The position numbers were made by a program, and so were the translations under genes. A DNA stretch of 64,000 nt from Adenanthera pavonina (Eukaryota > Streptophyta > Magnoliopsida > Fabales > Fabaceae). The stretch's first letter is position 1. Every line of letters starts with the position of its first letter. Location: NCBI GenBank assembly GCA_026686845.1, contig JAIVEN010000002.1, positions 40,255,001 to 40,319,000 of the forward strand, given 5' to 3'. Below the pieces are notes generated by a model, which was not told where the DNA came from, made no database searches, and was given only the letters and a program-made list of their open reading frames with translations. Below are positions 22,901 to 35,459 of the stretch, piece by piece.

Positions 22901-24990
22901 TGTAACACCTTATATTATGGCTCATTTCCCATGTATTAGATCATTTTAGATGCCTTTCATCATGGTTTAGAGACTAGAATTATAATTTAATAAAAACAGA
23001 ATTTTTCAAAATTTGGGGTACTGTTCATTTGGCAATTTCCCTTTTACCCAATGAACTTTGAAAATTCATAACTAAATCTAAAAAATTCATCTTGAGGTGA
23101 TTCAAGTCTCTAAAATTTTATTAAAATCAGATCTACAAGGAAAAAATATAAAATAGTAACTTCATTGGGCCAATTTGTACAATAATTTTGTGGACATTCA
23201 CTGTTCATTTGGTTATGTTTCTACCTTCCAGTTTTTTGGCCTCAAATTTAAAAAGTCATATTTCATTCTATTCTGTCCCAAATTATGCATACTTTATTTC
23301 TTTGGAAAGCTCTACATGTCTACTTATAGACATATTTTTTCTTATATATTTATTTCACTTACACAGGACATAACTTTAATTTAAATCATGAAGGGTCAGA
23401 ATCTAACTCTTACTGGAACGGTTTTGGGAAAACTTACATATCTCTTGTTCTATAACTCCAATCACTTCCAAATCAGTGGCATATAGATCTTAAGACATAT
23501 ATATTTTTATACACATAAACCACTGAATTTTTGGAGTTTTGTATAATTTTATGTTATGTTTTGAAATTTTCAGTACTTAACTTTCAGTTTCCCATTTTCC
23601 AAATATTGTCCTATTTTGAACCCTAATTTTGAAAATTCACCATTTAATGTATACAACTCCAAATGGTGTGAATTAGGTGTCATATTAAAGCTTGAGATGC
23701 CTCTATCTGGTATAAAAATCCCATAAACCTAACCTCACATTAAGTATAGAAAAAAGGCAAATGAAATAGACACATATGGAAAATATCCTGTTTCAATCTA
23801 TATTGCAATTTCTTGCCAAAACCCATGCAAATGAACTCATTTTGACATGAAACTTGGTAGAATATAACTTCATATCCCAACATCCAGAACTGGAAATTTT
23901 CATGCATTTTCTACAACATTAACATATCATTCACTATTTTACAATTTCATACCAAACAAGGTACAAATAACCATTCACATTATAACACAATGGCTTGCAA
24001 CATCATTTCCTTCTTCATGCCTTTGGTTACTTCCTTAACTATTTTGCATTGGTTCTTCCTAGCATGGTTAGTCATTGGAGGGAGGTGAGATTCAAAGAAT
24101 CTCAGTAGCAATCATCATTCTTGCAATCATATTATCATATTAAGCATATAATCATCATAAAATATCAAGTGGATACTTTTAAACATTCATGCCATAATAT
24201 TTTACAAAAATTTTGGCAGAGTTTTATTTTGTATTTTGGATATCTCGGGATCTCAAAACCCTCAATTAACTCAGCCAACATTCTCAAAGTATCATAATTG
24301 ATCATATTAAACAATAGGAAGTCATCAAACTCATTAAAAATCACAAGATAAATATAAGGCAAGAATAGGTAAATTGCTACCTTCATGCTTTCTCTTACTC
24401 CTCCACTTGATACCAATGCTCCCACTAGCTTCTTTGGGCTTTTTCAAGTTCTAATGCATCATCAAACAACTACTCAAGCTAATGGTTCCATGACTTTCTT
24501 TAAAAAGTGTTCATGAAATCCTAATACTTCAAAAATTCAGTCTTAGCTTAAACATGATGAATTATACCTCTATTTCATGTAATTTTTTATGAGGAATCCA
24601 AATATGGCCTCAAAATTACCAAATTTCATTTCTAACTTGGTTACTGTTCATTCCGAATTAAACTTCAAAAACCTAAAAATTTCATTTTCTTAATCTTAAG
24701 CTTTTTCATGAAACCATCACTTGTTCCGAAGGTTTTCCACCATGAGAAACTCATTTTTTGCATAAAAAACATGAAATTCCAACCCTAAGTGTGAACAATT
24801 ATACTTAATAGGAGGAAATTGATATACTTCATGATACATCAAACTACCAATATATTCAAGCTTTAAATGAGTATCCTAGTATTTCTCCCATGTTCTATGT
24901 TTTGAAAATTCATTTCCTTGCTAAATCATGTTTGACTAAAACCCTAAGGGAGTGAGGAAGAAATTCTACTCCAAGAACAATACTTTAAAC
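22901..24990 (+). mobile_element. Gypsy-type LTR (copy G), 3' end unresolved
   Basis: It starts sharply with TGTAACACCTTATATTATGG, like the 45969 LTR (TGTAACACCTCGTACC). Shared landmarks are TTTCCCATGTATTAGA, GAACTTTGAAAATTCATAAC and TGAGATTCAAAGAATCTCA. The terminal GGATATTACA is not present; the right limit is set by the resumption of integrase code at about 25015. It sits between gag and the integrase end of another Gypsy element, replacing most of pol. Confidence 0.7.
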
Positions 24991-25014
24991 CTTGCAACTA
25001 ACAAGCTTGTAGTA

Positions 25015-25710
25015 GAAAAGTAACTTAAGGAAATTGTTTGACTTCATGGTATTCCTAAGACTATTGCCTCTGATCATGATGTCAAATTCCTTAGTCACTT
25101 CTGGAGAACTCTATGGAAGAAAATGGGAACTAAGCTTCAATTTAGCAGTGCTAGCAATCCACAAATGTATGGGTAAATAGAAACAATTAACAGGGTCCAT
25201 TGAAACTTATTTCAAAGCTTTGTTGGGAAAAATTTGAAAAAGTGGGACCTTATCCTTTCACAAGTTGAGTTCGCTTACAATAACTCAACTAATCAAGGTA
25301 CTTGGAAGTGTCCAGTCGAAGTAGTTTATGGTGCTCAACCACTTAGTCCATTGGACTTGACTCCTTCATTTGATAGTCAACATTACAGTAGTGATGCAAA
25401 CCAAATGACTAAGGAAATCAAGATGTTGCATAAGTAAGTCAAAGAGAGAATCTAGAAGTAGAATTTGAGATACAAAACTCAGCGAGACAATCATCAGAGA
25501 CATCATACCTTTAATGTGGGAGACTTGGTTTGGATACATTTGAGAAAAGAACGTTTTCCTAAACAACCAAATGCCAAGCTGTCCCTTAGAGCTAACAGTC
25601 CATTCAAAATTATACAAAAAATTAACAACAATGCTTATAAAGTAGAGTTGCCTGGTGCCTATGGGGTCTCTGCCACTTTCAATGTGCCTACGGGTCTATT
25701 ATTAGAATGA
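25015..25710 (+). pseudogene. Ty3/Gypsy integrase C-terminal fragment
   Basis: From about 25035 the frame reads LHGIPKTIASDHDVKFLSHF, which holds the second catalytic Asp (SDHD). The region of the third catalytic residue is disrupted (NPQMYG*IETINR). Next come QVEFAYNNSTNQGTWKCPVE and, after stops near 25435-25460, the C-terminal module FNVGDLVWIHLRKERFPKQ and YKVELPGAYGVSATFNV. Right after FNV the expected continuation is lost (PTGLLLE then stop), where the 25705 duplication begins. Integrase would insert element DNA; this copy lacks its N-terminal half. Confidence 0.85.
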
Positions 25711-25915
25711 GGTTTTGAAACTATCAATATAATAACAATGGTTAAAAGGACTAGAAGGAGGAAAACACTGGAATAAAATTAAACAAAGATGCATGAATAA
25801 CTAAAGAAACAAAAACAATGGCACATTTCAATACTATCCAATAGGTCCCACAAGAAAGGAAGAAAGAAAGGGAGATGAAAAGAAGGAAAAAGAAGACAAA
25901 GAAAAGCAAGAGGAA
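25705..25915 (+). repeat. Duplicated segment B, copy 1
   Basis: GAATGAGGTTTTGAAACTAT through AAGCAAGAGG matches 37862-38070 almost base for base apart from scattered changes (shared landmarks: AAACACTGGAATAAAATT, AAACAAAGATGCATGAATAA, AATAGGTCCCA). Confidence 0.9.
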
Positions 25916-28694
25916 AAACTAAGAAAAAGTGTAAATGATGTGCCAAGCATAAACAAAATAGCTCAAGTGTGCACGTACAATAATTGAATGGTTCAATCCA
26001 TTTTTTCCTGTTTCATTACTTTAGAGGACCTTGGACATAGATAATTAGGAGTGTCAATATCCGACAAACTTGGTTCATTATACTCCAGAGAATGTCTCTT
26101 TCCAAGAGTATGATCATCGATCATCTTCATTCGCTGTGAGCACTAAAATATTGCGTGTGGGGTGGGGGGAATGCTATGTGGTGCTTGAACTTGGAAGTTA
26201 GAAATTTTAGGTAGTGAAAATATGTACATCAATTAATTTATTCTCTTTAAGGAGTATGAAAAGAATACATTTAAGTTGGAGCATCACTTTACCTGGGAAT
26301 TTACTAGGTTGGACTTATTGGAGGGGACTCAATGTCTTTGTAAGCTATCATAGTGAAAGTAGTAAAAGATGATGTAGTGGATTGTTTGTTTATCATCAAC
26401 GTTAATATCATCTTTCTACCTATTATTGTGTTCAATTCCTCGAGGAATGAGTATGAATGATAGTTCTATGATGGCAACCACACAAAGAAGAAAAAAACAT
26501 TAATTGAACAATGAACATAAAAGGAGAAGAGTAGGAGGGAGAAAAGGAAAAAAAGTAATAATGGTAGGAAGAAAACTAAACACTAAATGAGTGGTAGAGT
26601 AGGGAGAGGGATGGAGGGCACTAGGGGAGCTTTAAGATGCAATATGATTTCATAGCTGCAATGACACTTGAATTATTCATGCTTTGACATTGTGTATTTT
26701 TTAGCATTATTGTCCAATGATTATGGCTATGCATGAAATAGTTGCATTTTTTTTCTTTTACTTACTACACAAATCTTTTTCAACTGGGATAATAATTCTT
26801 CAGTGGAGACTTGTAATATTTGAGAGATGAGTTGGTCAAAGAAAACCACCAAAATTTTCCTTGTTGTATCTAGCACCTGGTAGTGCACCTTGAACCTAGG
26901 GTAAAAAAAGAGTTTAAATTTATCAACATTATTTAGAAAGAAGAAGATAAAAACAAGCATCATCCAAAATAATATCAAAGCATGAATAATTCCATCCTTC
27001 TACATGCAAAACAATGTCAAAGCAAACAAAATAGTTACTTAAATTGCTTGATTAATATTTAAGTTGATGTGCTTACCACTTAATATGTATATATTTCCCT
27101 TATAATTCTAATTGAATTTGTGTTGTGTCCTATCCTCTCACTCCCAGAAAGGAAAAGAAGAAAAAAGCACACAAACAGAGAAAACTTATGGTTGCTTTGT
27201 GTGCTCTATTCTATTGCAAAAGAGGAGGAAAAAAAAGATTGAGGGGGGATGGAAAAGCTAACACTAAAGAAAGCTATTTAAAAAAAAAATTAGTGGGATG
27301 ACAATTACTGCATAGTTGGAGAAAACAGGCCTACCATTAAGTTGTTGTAAGAAATAACCCATTATTGATGATAAAGAGTGAAGGGGGCAAAAAATGCAAC
27401 AAAAAAAGATCCATATATGTGTAAGAAATAACCCATTCTTGCTGTAAGACATATAATTGGATTGAGATTGTAGAAAAAATGAATAATTTGACACAAGTAG
27501 GTGTATACAAAAAAAAAATAATTGAAGAAACTACAAAGGAAAGTCACTGTAAGATCAATAGGAAAAATAAAGACACTTAAAATATTATTGGAAGCCATTA
27601 GATTATTTTACAATTTAGAAACACTTAAACACCAAGATGGTAAAAGATTAAATTTACTATAACCGTGATTTTTTAGTACTTCTTCTTTTGTAAAAAAAAA
27701 CAAATAAGAAAAGAAAGCCAATCCATATAGGATAGCATCAAGCCCAATATGATCACACCAACAAGACCAGAAAGACTGGCTAGGATAGGAGAAGATCTGA
27801 TGACTCAAAGAGGAATGAGCTCCCCTTAGCGGACCTATTAGATAGGAGCCCTTTTCTCATGCCAAGAGCAGGTTTTTCTTGCTCACTCGATAACTAGATT
27901 CAAGTAAGGTATCGGAGAAGGTATTGAGAACTTTCCATATATTTCTTTATCTTTCCAAGCTTGTGGCACCTAATTAGATGAGATATGCCCTAATAGTTTG
28001 TAAGATAAATTATGCTAATTTACACACCTATGTTGAAGGGGGGAAATAGTTGATACTAAACATGTCTCCTTTAAATAGTGCCATCATTTATTTGGTGTGG
28101 GAAAAATACATAGTGGAATTTAAAAATTGTATAAGATTGTATTATTGCCAAAGATGGGAAAATGTAAGCATTACATAATTTTCTCTATTAAACGAACAAA
28201 TTTTTCCCCTTTTCTTTTGCCAAATAATTAGAATTACGTGGGCAAAATCAACATGTCGAGAAAGTTTCTTGAAGGCTACATCCTATGTAGACTTCTTTTT
28301 TATGGGTCAAGGTTTCTATATAGAAGATTTGGTGGAAGGTGTTCCTTGCAAAATTTTGAAGATCTATCAAGTCATTAAAGATGAATATGCAAAAAGTCAT
28401 GAGAAATAAGATACATATACCCTTCTATAATGATAAACCATCCATTCTTGATTTTTTTATGTGTATATTTTTTTCCTTTGGCAACTTGTCATCTTAACGA
28501 TAAACCTCCACGTCTTATTTCAATGTCGTAGGAATATGCACGCATAACAATACACAGATAGCTTCGTTAGTGTGTGAACAATATTTAGTAAAGACATGGA
28601 GGCTTACAAGAAGCAATACCTCACAAGGGATGGAACTGTTCACAGCAAGTACTTGCAAACAGTATTTTAGTGAGATAAATAATAAGTAGAAAAT
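25916..28694. other. No recognised gene; unassigned repeat-like DNA
   Basis: No domain was recognised. A G-rich run lies near 26157-26170, and the 18-mer TGTAAGAAATAACCCATT occurs twice (about 27346 and 27420). The interval is bounded by segments B and A, both of which recur fused at 37647-38070, so it may be one repeat unit. Confidence 0.4.
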
Positions 28695-28908
28695 GAATTC
28701 AGACAAAGTGAGTGATAAAATTAAAAGATACACATGGCTGTTTTTTTGCTTTGGAAAAAGACACACATAGTTCAAGTGGATAATGATGAGAGGAAATGTT
28801 TAGTAGGTGAATTTTTCAATGATAGCTTTATGCTGCAAAAATAAATGACTTTGTAAGTGAAAATTCAAGCATAATAATTCCAATCAAGTAACCATGCATA
28901 ATAATGTA
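28695..28908 (+). repeat. Duplicated segment A, copy 1
   Basis: The segment matches 37647-37860 with scattered changes: TGAGTGATAAAATTAAAAGA, TTCAAGTGGATAATGATGAG, TGCAAAAATAAATGACT and AACCATGCA are shared in order. Confidence 0.9.
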
Positions 28909-29499
28909 AGAAAAAATTTTGCATTGAATGAAAACACAGGCCTTACTTAATAATAAAGTTGTAAATTTAGTGCAGTATTATGATATATAGGTTTTATACT
29001 AGGAGAGTTCTAATTAATTCTATAGTGAGGGGAAGAAAAAATAATAGGCTACAAAAAACTTGAAATTAGTGTCCGAATTGCCCATTCTATTGGCAGGCAT
29101 AATATTTAACTTGTATACAAAGAAGAGACTAGGTGTAGGAATAGGAGAACATAGAGGGACGTAGGACGTAATGTAATAATCTCTAATATTGAACTTCCCA
29201 CATGGAAAATGTTAATGGAATGAAGATAAGTACCTTACTAAATTGCGAAGTTGCAAAATACAAATCATTCTGTATGGTGGATGATGAATTATGTGACATT
29301 AAGACTATCAAGGCAACATGTTAAAGTCAATTGTTTCCTCTGTATCTTTCTAAGAGGAATTTGGTTTTGAACAAAATAACATGCTCTATTCAGTAGTAGA
29401 ATTCCAATATACAGATGTTCTTTGTATAAAAAGGAGTGAACTATATAGTCCAATAAGAAATTAATTCAAGATAAATAGAAAAAGGTCTAGACATATAAA
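28909..29499. other. AT-rich sequence downstream of Helitron helicase
   Basis: No gene is seen. The Helitron 3' end (hairpin plus CTRRT on the minus strand) should lie in or left of this stretch, but no convincing hairpin was found. Confidence 0.35.
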
Positions 29500-31310
29500 G
29501 TTAAACACATTGAATAACTTGGTAATTCAAATAAGAAGATATACCTGATATAATTATAAAGTTTAAAGTTGCTGACGGTTGAATAGAAGGGAGCATGAAG
29601 TTGGCATCACAACTTGATACAGTCATAAGTGTAACTTGCACTGAAATATTGTTGAAAACTTCTTGGAACACAACATTAGTTGTTCTTGTCAATGGTCATT
29701 TATCTGAGTCATGAATCAATATTTTTAGACCCTCAACATGAATCAATATTTTTAGACCCTCAATGGTTCAAACCCTTAAAATAGCAACATATAATTGACC
29801 ATAATAAAAAATGCTATTGGGTAAATATGGTCTAACAAGGGTTAATGATTGGCTCTAACTCTTGTTGATTGTCATTGTAAAAGACATGATTAATGGAAAT
29901 TGCCTTCTTTTTTATTTGAACGGCCATCGTGTTTTAGATGGATTTAAATCCATTCGATGTATGAAAATGTGCTAACCAGGGTGAGATCCATTTAGTGTAA
30001 TTGCTTTAATGACATGCTTACCAAGTCGATGAATAACTAGTCTTATACCATTGCACAAACTACATGACTGATCAATGCTTCTTATAAGCATGACTGACAT
30101 TCCAATCTTAAGAGTTAACTTGTGTGGAGGTAACCCTGAGCATTCTATGCTATTCAAAAACTCAATATCATACAACTTATCGAAACAATCATTTCCATTG
30201 TATTCTATGATGACAGAGTCATAAATTAAATAGTTAACTCTATTGCTAGGGAAGATTCAACACATATAATTGTTAACGTGATTTACTATTTCAACAATTA
30301 ATCTAAAAGTTGCTCTATCTGTGAAAAAAATTGGATCATTCCATCTTTGACATATGTTAGGGAAAATTTTGTTGACTATAGCTTCAATAGGATTAGAGAA
30401 TTCCTGTATGAGAAAATTTGGTGGGATCTTAATTTCAACAAAATCATTATGAGGTTGTGCTAATTTGCCAATGACAATGTCTAGAACCCACTAAGCAAAT
30501 TCTTCAGTTGTTTCACGTGTTTGGAGAGTAAGAGACTGTAATCTCATATTTATTGTAAGGTAAAATATACTACAATGTTTCCATAAATAAGAATGATTAA
30601 TGGATGCATTAAATATATCTGCCCTTGATCTTTTAGGAATAATAGACAAAATTTGCCAAAAGTCACCTCCTAGAACAGCGCACTTTCCCCCAAACAGATA
30701 CAAGTTGCTATTTGGGTTTGACAACTATAAAATATCTCTGAATGTTCTATCAACTGCTTTTATACAATAATGATTAATCATAGGTGCTTTATCTTATATA
30801 ATTAACTTACTCTAAAAAATTAAATTAGCAAGCAGATAATTTTGTTTGATATTGCATGTTGGATCTTCACTAATTTGTATTGGAATGTAAAAAAGAGAAT
30901 GTGCAGTCTTACCATTTGGAAGTAAGATTGTTCCAATGCTACTTGAAGCCACAATTAATACAATCTCTCCCTTAGATCTTAATGACGCAGCTAAAGCATT
31001 CCATAAATATGTTTTTCCACTTCCTCTAGAGCCATATACAAATAATAAACTTAGAGTTCTTTTGTTGACAACAGATAATACAGAGTTAAAAAATTTTTCT
31101 TTGCTCTTCTGTAAAGTTTCGAAGCATCACCATGGTTTCTTTTTTTAAAGCTTCATTGTCAAAGTTCAAATGTTTGAGTATCATATAACTTATGTAGTTA
31201 TTATCAGCAACACTAGAAAGAAAAGGATGCTTAGGAAAAGCGCGTAAGCTTTTGCTATTCTTTCGTAACATTTTTTCTATTTCACCTAAAGCAGTACGCT
31301 TTTTGAAATC
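29500..31310 (-). pseudogene. Helitron PIF1-like helicase domain, pseudogene
   Basis: Read on the minus strand from about 31310. The helicase starts with LRNFTEEQRKIFNSVLSVVN, then Walker A YGSRGSGKTYLW (about 31002-31037, GxxGxGKT intact). Next come a damaged Walker B area near 30790, CAVLGGDFWQILSIIPK (30660-30700), and the C-terminal LNSIECSGLPPHKLTLKIGM and LIRSIDQSCSLCNGIRLVI (30040-30165). A 9-codon duplication (VEGLKILIH, 29710-29763) lies in the last helicase motif. In-frame stops (for example before SNPNSN and at WVLD) make it inactive. In an intact element the helicase unwinds DNA for rolling-circle transposition. It follows the Rep part at 31640-34130 on the same strand. Confidence 0.9.
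29710..29763. repeat. Perfect 27-bp tandem duplication
   Basis: Two identical 27-base units (29710-29736 and 29737-29763) begin CATGAATCAATATTTTTAGA. The length is a multiple of three and keeps the minus-strand helicase frame, adding nine residues. Confidence 0.95.
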
Positions 31311-31639
31311 ATCTAAGACATTGATACCTATGTAGAAGGAGATTTAGTGAAGGAAAAAATGTAAGAAAATTTTTAAAATGATATGAAGAAAGATATAGAA
31401 AACTATAATGAATAAAAGGGGGGAAAATAAATAACAAAGGGTAAATTAGTGCACGTATGTGATGCTCAAGGATCAGCACGAGGTATATAAAAAAGGTCTT
31501 CTGATAGGAGCAACGATGTTTCTATCCAAACAATATCAAGCTTTGATAATGAAGATGATAATAACATTTGTGCAAATAACTTCATAAGGAAATGGTCACT
31601 GCCCCATAGTGAGACTTCTTTAATTGTATCAATAAATTC

Positions 31640-34130
31640 CTAATCATCATCTAACAGATCTAACACATGACAGGCTGCTCTATAAGTTGGGTAAATGCAT
31701 CAATAATTCTTATTGATTCAAGTGAAGTGGGGCCTTTTTTCTTTGTAAGTACAATGCGAAGATAATATAATTATCCAAATGCAGTTGAAGACGACCAATA
31801 GAAAAACCTTTTTTTCTTTGGTGCCATTCTTTATTAGAGTGGTCAAAGACAAAAATTTGAGGGAATTCAAGGTAGGTTAATGTTTTAGCCAGGTCATTGT
31901 TGATGTTTCATTCCATCCAAGCCAACATCATAGATTGCTTAATTGTCGCCTTCCGCAACACGTCGTCAACACGATCGTCATCAAAATAAAGGACGTACTA
32001 TTGACTTGGAAGGTGGAAGCTCAAGTGTTCAACCAAAGGATATCTTTGGTGAATGTCAAAAGCAAAAATTCTCGATGTAACCTCACAAGGGGAAAAATAC
32101 CAACAATCATAGTACTCTTTAATTTCATCATGCTATAACTCAGAAGATGATGATTCTTGATGGGAGTATAGACTGGCCACCACATGATTGCTTCCTTTGG
32201 CCATGTATTTAAAATGATATTTAACTGATCTTGAATGGTTTGGTTTCTCAACATTTAAATGAGTTTGAAATTTCTTCAATAAGAAAGGATTATGAGGAAC
32301 AACAAATCTATTGTCTAATAACACCTTTCTTTTCAATTATTCTATCATCATTTTGTCGACTATATGTTGGGACCCATCATCTATTATAGTGTGCTAAACA
32401 AACTTCTCTGGGAAATGCTTAGTGCATCATTTATTTTCCATGCATGGAGAAGCTAAGTTGGCTACCCCACAAGGACCATGCATCATATACACCTCCACAA
32501 GATGGTATAATGGGGGATCCTCATTTTTATCAGGTATCTCAATAGAAATGAACTTCTCTAATTGCTCTAGGGTCCTGGTCTTTCTATCTTCATCTAAAAA
32601 TGGTAGGATGGATGCATGCGGTAATCCTTTTTTTCTGGAACTCTATAGTGTAAACTTCTACACATAGAAAAGTCATGACATAAGTTAATAACATCAAGGG
32701 AGGGAAAAAAATAATGGATCTGAGACTTAATTATTGGAAATAATCTTGCCAAAGACTTTTTCTTGTTTAACTATGTGAATCAGTTCTTTTAATTTTAAAT
32801 GGAATACCCTTGAAGTGGAATCTAGTCTATCAGATGTAGATTGGGTGTGCCTAGCACATTCTCTTTTTATTTCAGGCCAAGCAGGATTACAGATAAAAGT
32901 AATAAATATTTCGCGATAAGTAGCCTACCTACATATAGCCATTGCATCTTGGTAATTTTGAATTAGATAATGTGCTCCTCATGTAAGGGAAGAAGGCAAT
33001 ATAATTCTTTGACTAGTATTAGTAGCTCACATTTCACCTTGTAAAATAGTATCAGATAGACTGTTGTATAAATCTACCCTTAGTTTAGTCTTATTGTTTC
33101 TAATAAATTGCAGTCATTGTGTATGCATCCACAACAAATTGCTGGAATAATCTTCCAGAGTAAAGAAGTATAGATTTTTTCTGTATCCTTATGCATAAGC
33201 TTATATGCCAAGAATTCATGCATAGTAACAAATGCTCACTTCCTCTTTCAATGCATTCCACTACTACACAGTTGAATGTTACACTCATACCCACCGTAGC
33301 CATAAGGGAACAAAAGAGTATATTGAAGGGGAAGATATCCTGGATGTAGTTCATTAATTCTTTGAAGCTCTCCTGACTGTTTCTCGACAATGATATCCCT
33401 TTCTCCGTATAAATGATCAAAGTCTCCCACTACTAATGCTGTAACTTCGAAAGAGGTGGGAAAATTATACATTCACTTGTATTGGTTCATTACATTAAGC
33501 AAGCACACCCTAACATTAATAGTCTCATCTCTCTTAATCATTTCTAATGCTCATCTATATTCTCTTACATATTGATTGACGTCATCCAATAAGTTCCTTA
33601 ATTGTTCAATTGTATTTAGGTTCAAATGAATATCTGAAGATCAGGAACTGCGTAAAAAAGGCAAAGTGCATTTAGTTGCAATTGTAAGGAAGAGCAAAAA
33701 TAAAAAAGGGAAACTAGATAACGGACACAAATTTAATACCTAACAGCACAAACATGGTTATGAATTTCATGGTCGGTGTCATAAATGTACAGTTTAGAAT
33801 AAATTGCTACATGTCCTTCAGTAGGTAATAAGTTTCCGATCCAATGATAATTTTGTCTAGAAATCACAAATGAATAAGGGCCTGGGCCAGAGAAATGTTT
33901 GATTTTTCCTCCCATTGAAGTAAACATAAATATGTTATTGTAAGCTTGAACATTTTTATGATAATCTTGTGAATCTGATGAGCTTCTATCAAAATATAAA
34001 TGATACAAATATTCATGTACATCTTCCAAAGGGGGCAATTTGACCTTCCCTTGACCACAACAAAGAGAAAAGGCTAGACAATTTACAACAGAACCTCTTT
34101 TCACTTTTTCTTGCCTCCACATCATAGACC
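31640..34130 (-). pseudogene. Helitron Rep (HUH) region, pseudogene
   Basis: Minus-strand pieces in the expected order: FSLCCGQGKVKLPPLEDV and YSFVISRQNYHWIGNLLP (33733-34110), VVGDFDHLYGERDIIVEKQ and LHPGYLPLQYTLLFPYGYGG (33270-33440), then the endonuclease motif GLPHASILPF (about 32597-32627), DNRFVVPHNPFLLKKFQTHL with SVKYHFKYMAKG (32180-32310), and LTYLEFPQIFVF plus KKGFSIGR further on. The HUH motif, normally His-hydrophobic-His, reads HAS, so one metal ligand is lost. The double-Tyr region (KYHFKY) is kept. Stops and frameshifts separate the blocks. Rep would nick and join DNA ends in rolling-circle transposition. Confidence 0.88.
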
Positions 34131-34689
34131 CATAGTGAGGACATCCAAAAACAACATCTCCCTCATCCTGATAAGCTGTGAAGCTTTAATGAATAGAGGA
34201 AGATGAAATAAAGGCATCATGAAGGTAGTTAAGTTGGAACTAAAAATTGTAGGGGAAAAGTAACTGTCAAAATGTCTTAGTGTAACATGTAATAATGAAG
34301 GGAAGAAGAAATAACTGAAAATTTTGTATAGTAATAATATAAGGGATATTTTGGTAGCATGTGAAATACATAGAGAGTTGACAAGCAAGTTCCTAGAAGT
34401 GTGAAGGATCCCCCCCCTTTTTGGATTATCAACTTTTAAAGTTTTTACCCGCCTACTAGAAGTTGATGGTTCTTCCTTTTTTTTTTGAATATTTTTTTTC
34501 ACTAATAACAAAAGTATTATAAGTTAGATATTTAAAGAGATCAAGGTAAACTAGTTGTTAATAACATGCTGCAATAGATAATTAAACTCAAACTAAGAAA
34601 CAATGAAATAATGTTTTCCTAAAAGGAGAAAAATTTAAAGATATCACAATCATCACACAAGGGAACAAAATGGACTATAAATCCCTACC
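34131..34689. other. Upstream part of the Helitron, no domain recognised
   Basis: A 129-codon minus-strand frame (34122-34511) continues the Rep reading direction but matches nothing I know. Poly-C and poly-T runs lie near 34410 and 34480. It may hold the Helitron leader. Confidence 0.35.
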
Positions 34690-35100
34690 CAATCCAAATG
34701 GAATGCCATGGTCGCCTACATCAATTGTCCTAATATTTGAACATCTTCCACTTGCTTGGAAAGGTTCAAAGCCAAAGCACACGATTGCACCACATTAGCG
34801 AAAACTAAACAACACATTTATACCATATCACCTAATGGCAGATAACTCTGCAGATAGCACCCACCACACACCACCACACAAGGAAACAATAACATACCAG
34901 GAGGCATTGTCAATAGCAGCATTATAAACTAAGTCATAAAAATCAGCTGCATGAACAGATGCATTGTTAATCCAAATTGTAATAATGAATAATATCTGCA
35001 TACTCATAGCCACTGCACAAAACCAAATATCTATAGAGTGTATTCCATGAATGTGATATGTGGACATAAGATATTTGGAATTGTTTGATAACATTTTATT
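34690..35100 (-). other. Exon-like segment of unknown family, paralogue 1
   Basis: On the minus strand the frame 34828-35094 has a hydrophobic stretch (IWFCAVAMSMQILFIITIWI) and then HAADFYDLVYNAAIDNASW. It is followed by GGTATGTTAT, a good 5' splice site, and after about 100 bp by a second block FEPFQASGRCSN...DHGIPFGLG in another frame. The segment resembles 35460-35860 in both blocks. I do not recognise the protein. The exon-intron pattern suggests a duplicated gene fragment, maybe carried by the Helitron. No intact gene is present. Confidence 0.4.
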
Positions 35101-35459
35101 TAAATTCCTATTTTTTTTTCATGGGTCAAAAATTGTTGTTTCATATGACAATGATTGGTGAGCATTTTTTTTTTCCAGTGCATGGAAAAATATCTCACCA
35201 GTTTAATTTCAAAATAGATCAAGATAGATTGTTCACTAATAGTTTAAATAAAAAAAATTTGGGGGGGGGGGGAGATGCGCAAATGCTCATGTAATCTAGA
35301 TGGAACATTAGTCTTCTCTACATGAATACATATTCCAAATTAAATGGGAAAACCCCTAATCAATTTAATCCCTAAAGAGATCTAGATATACTACTAGCTT
35401 AGAATTGAAATTTAAAAAGAACCAAATAACATTTGCTTCAAAAAGAGATGAAGATTTAC
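35101..35459. other. Spacer between the two paralogous segments
   Basis: It contains a 12-base poly-G run near 35262-35273 and T-runs, and no gene. Confidence 0.4.

Noticed and set aside
27820..27930. More GC-balanced patch that could be organelle-derived DNA
   Set aside because: I could not recognise any mitochondrial or plastid gene in it; only a database search could decide.
28985..29005. ACTAG as a possible Helitron 3' end for the minus-strand Rep/helicase element
   Set aside because: There is no GC hairpin at the required distance, so the element boundary stays unknown.
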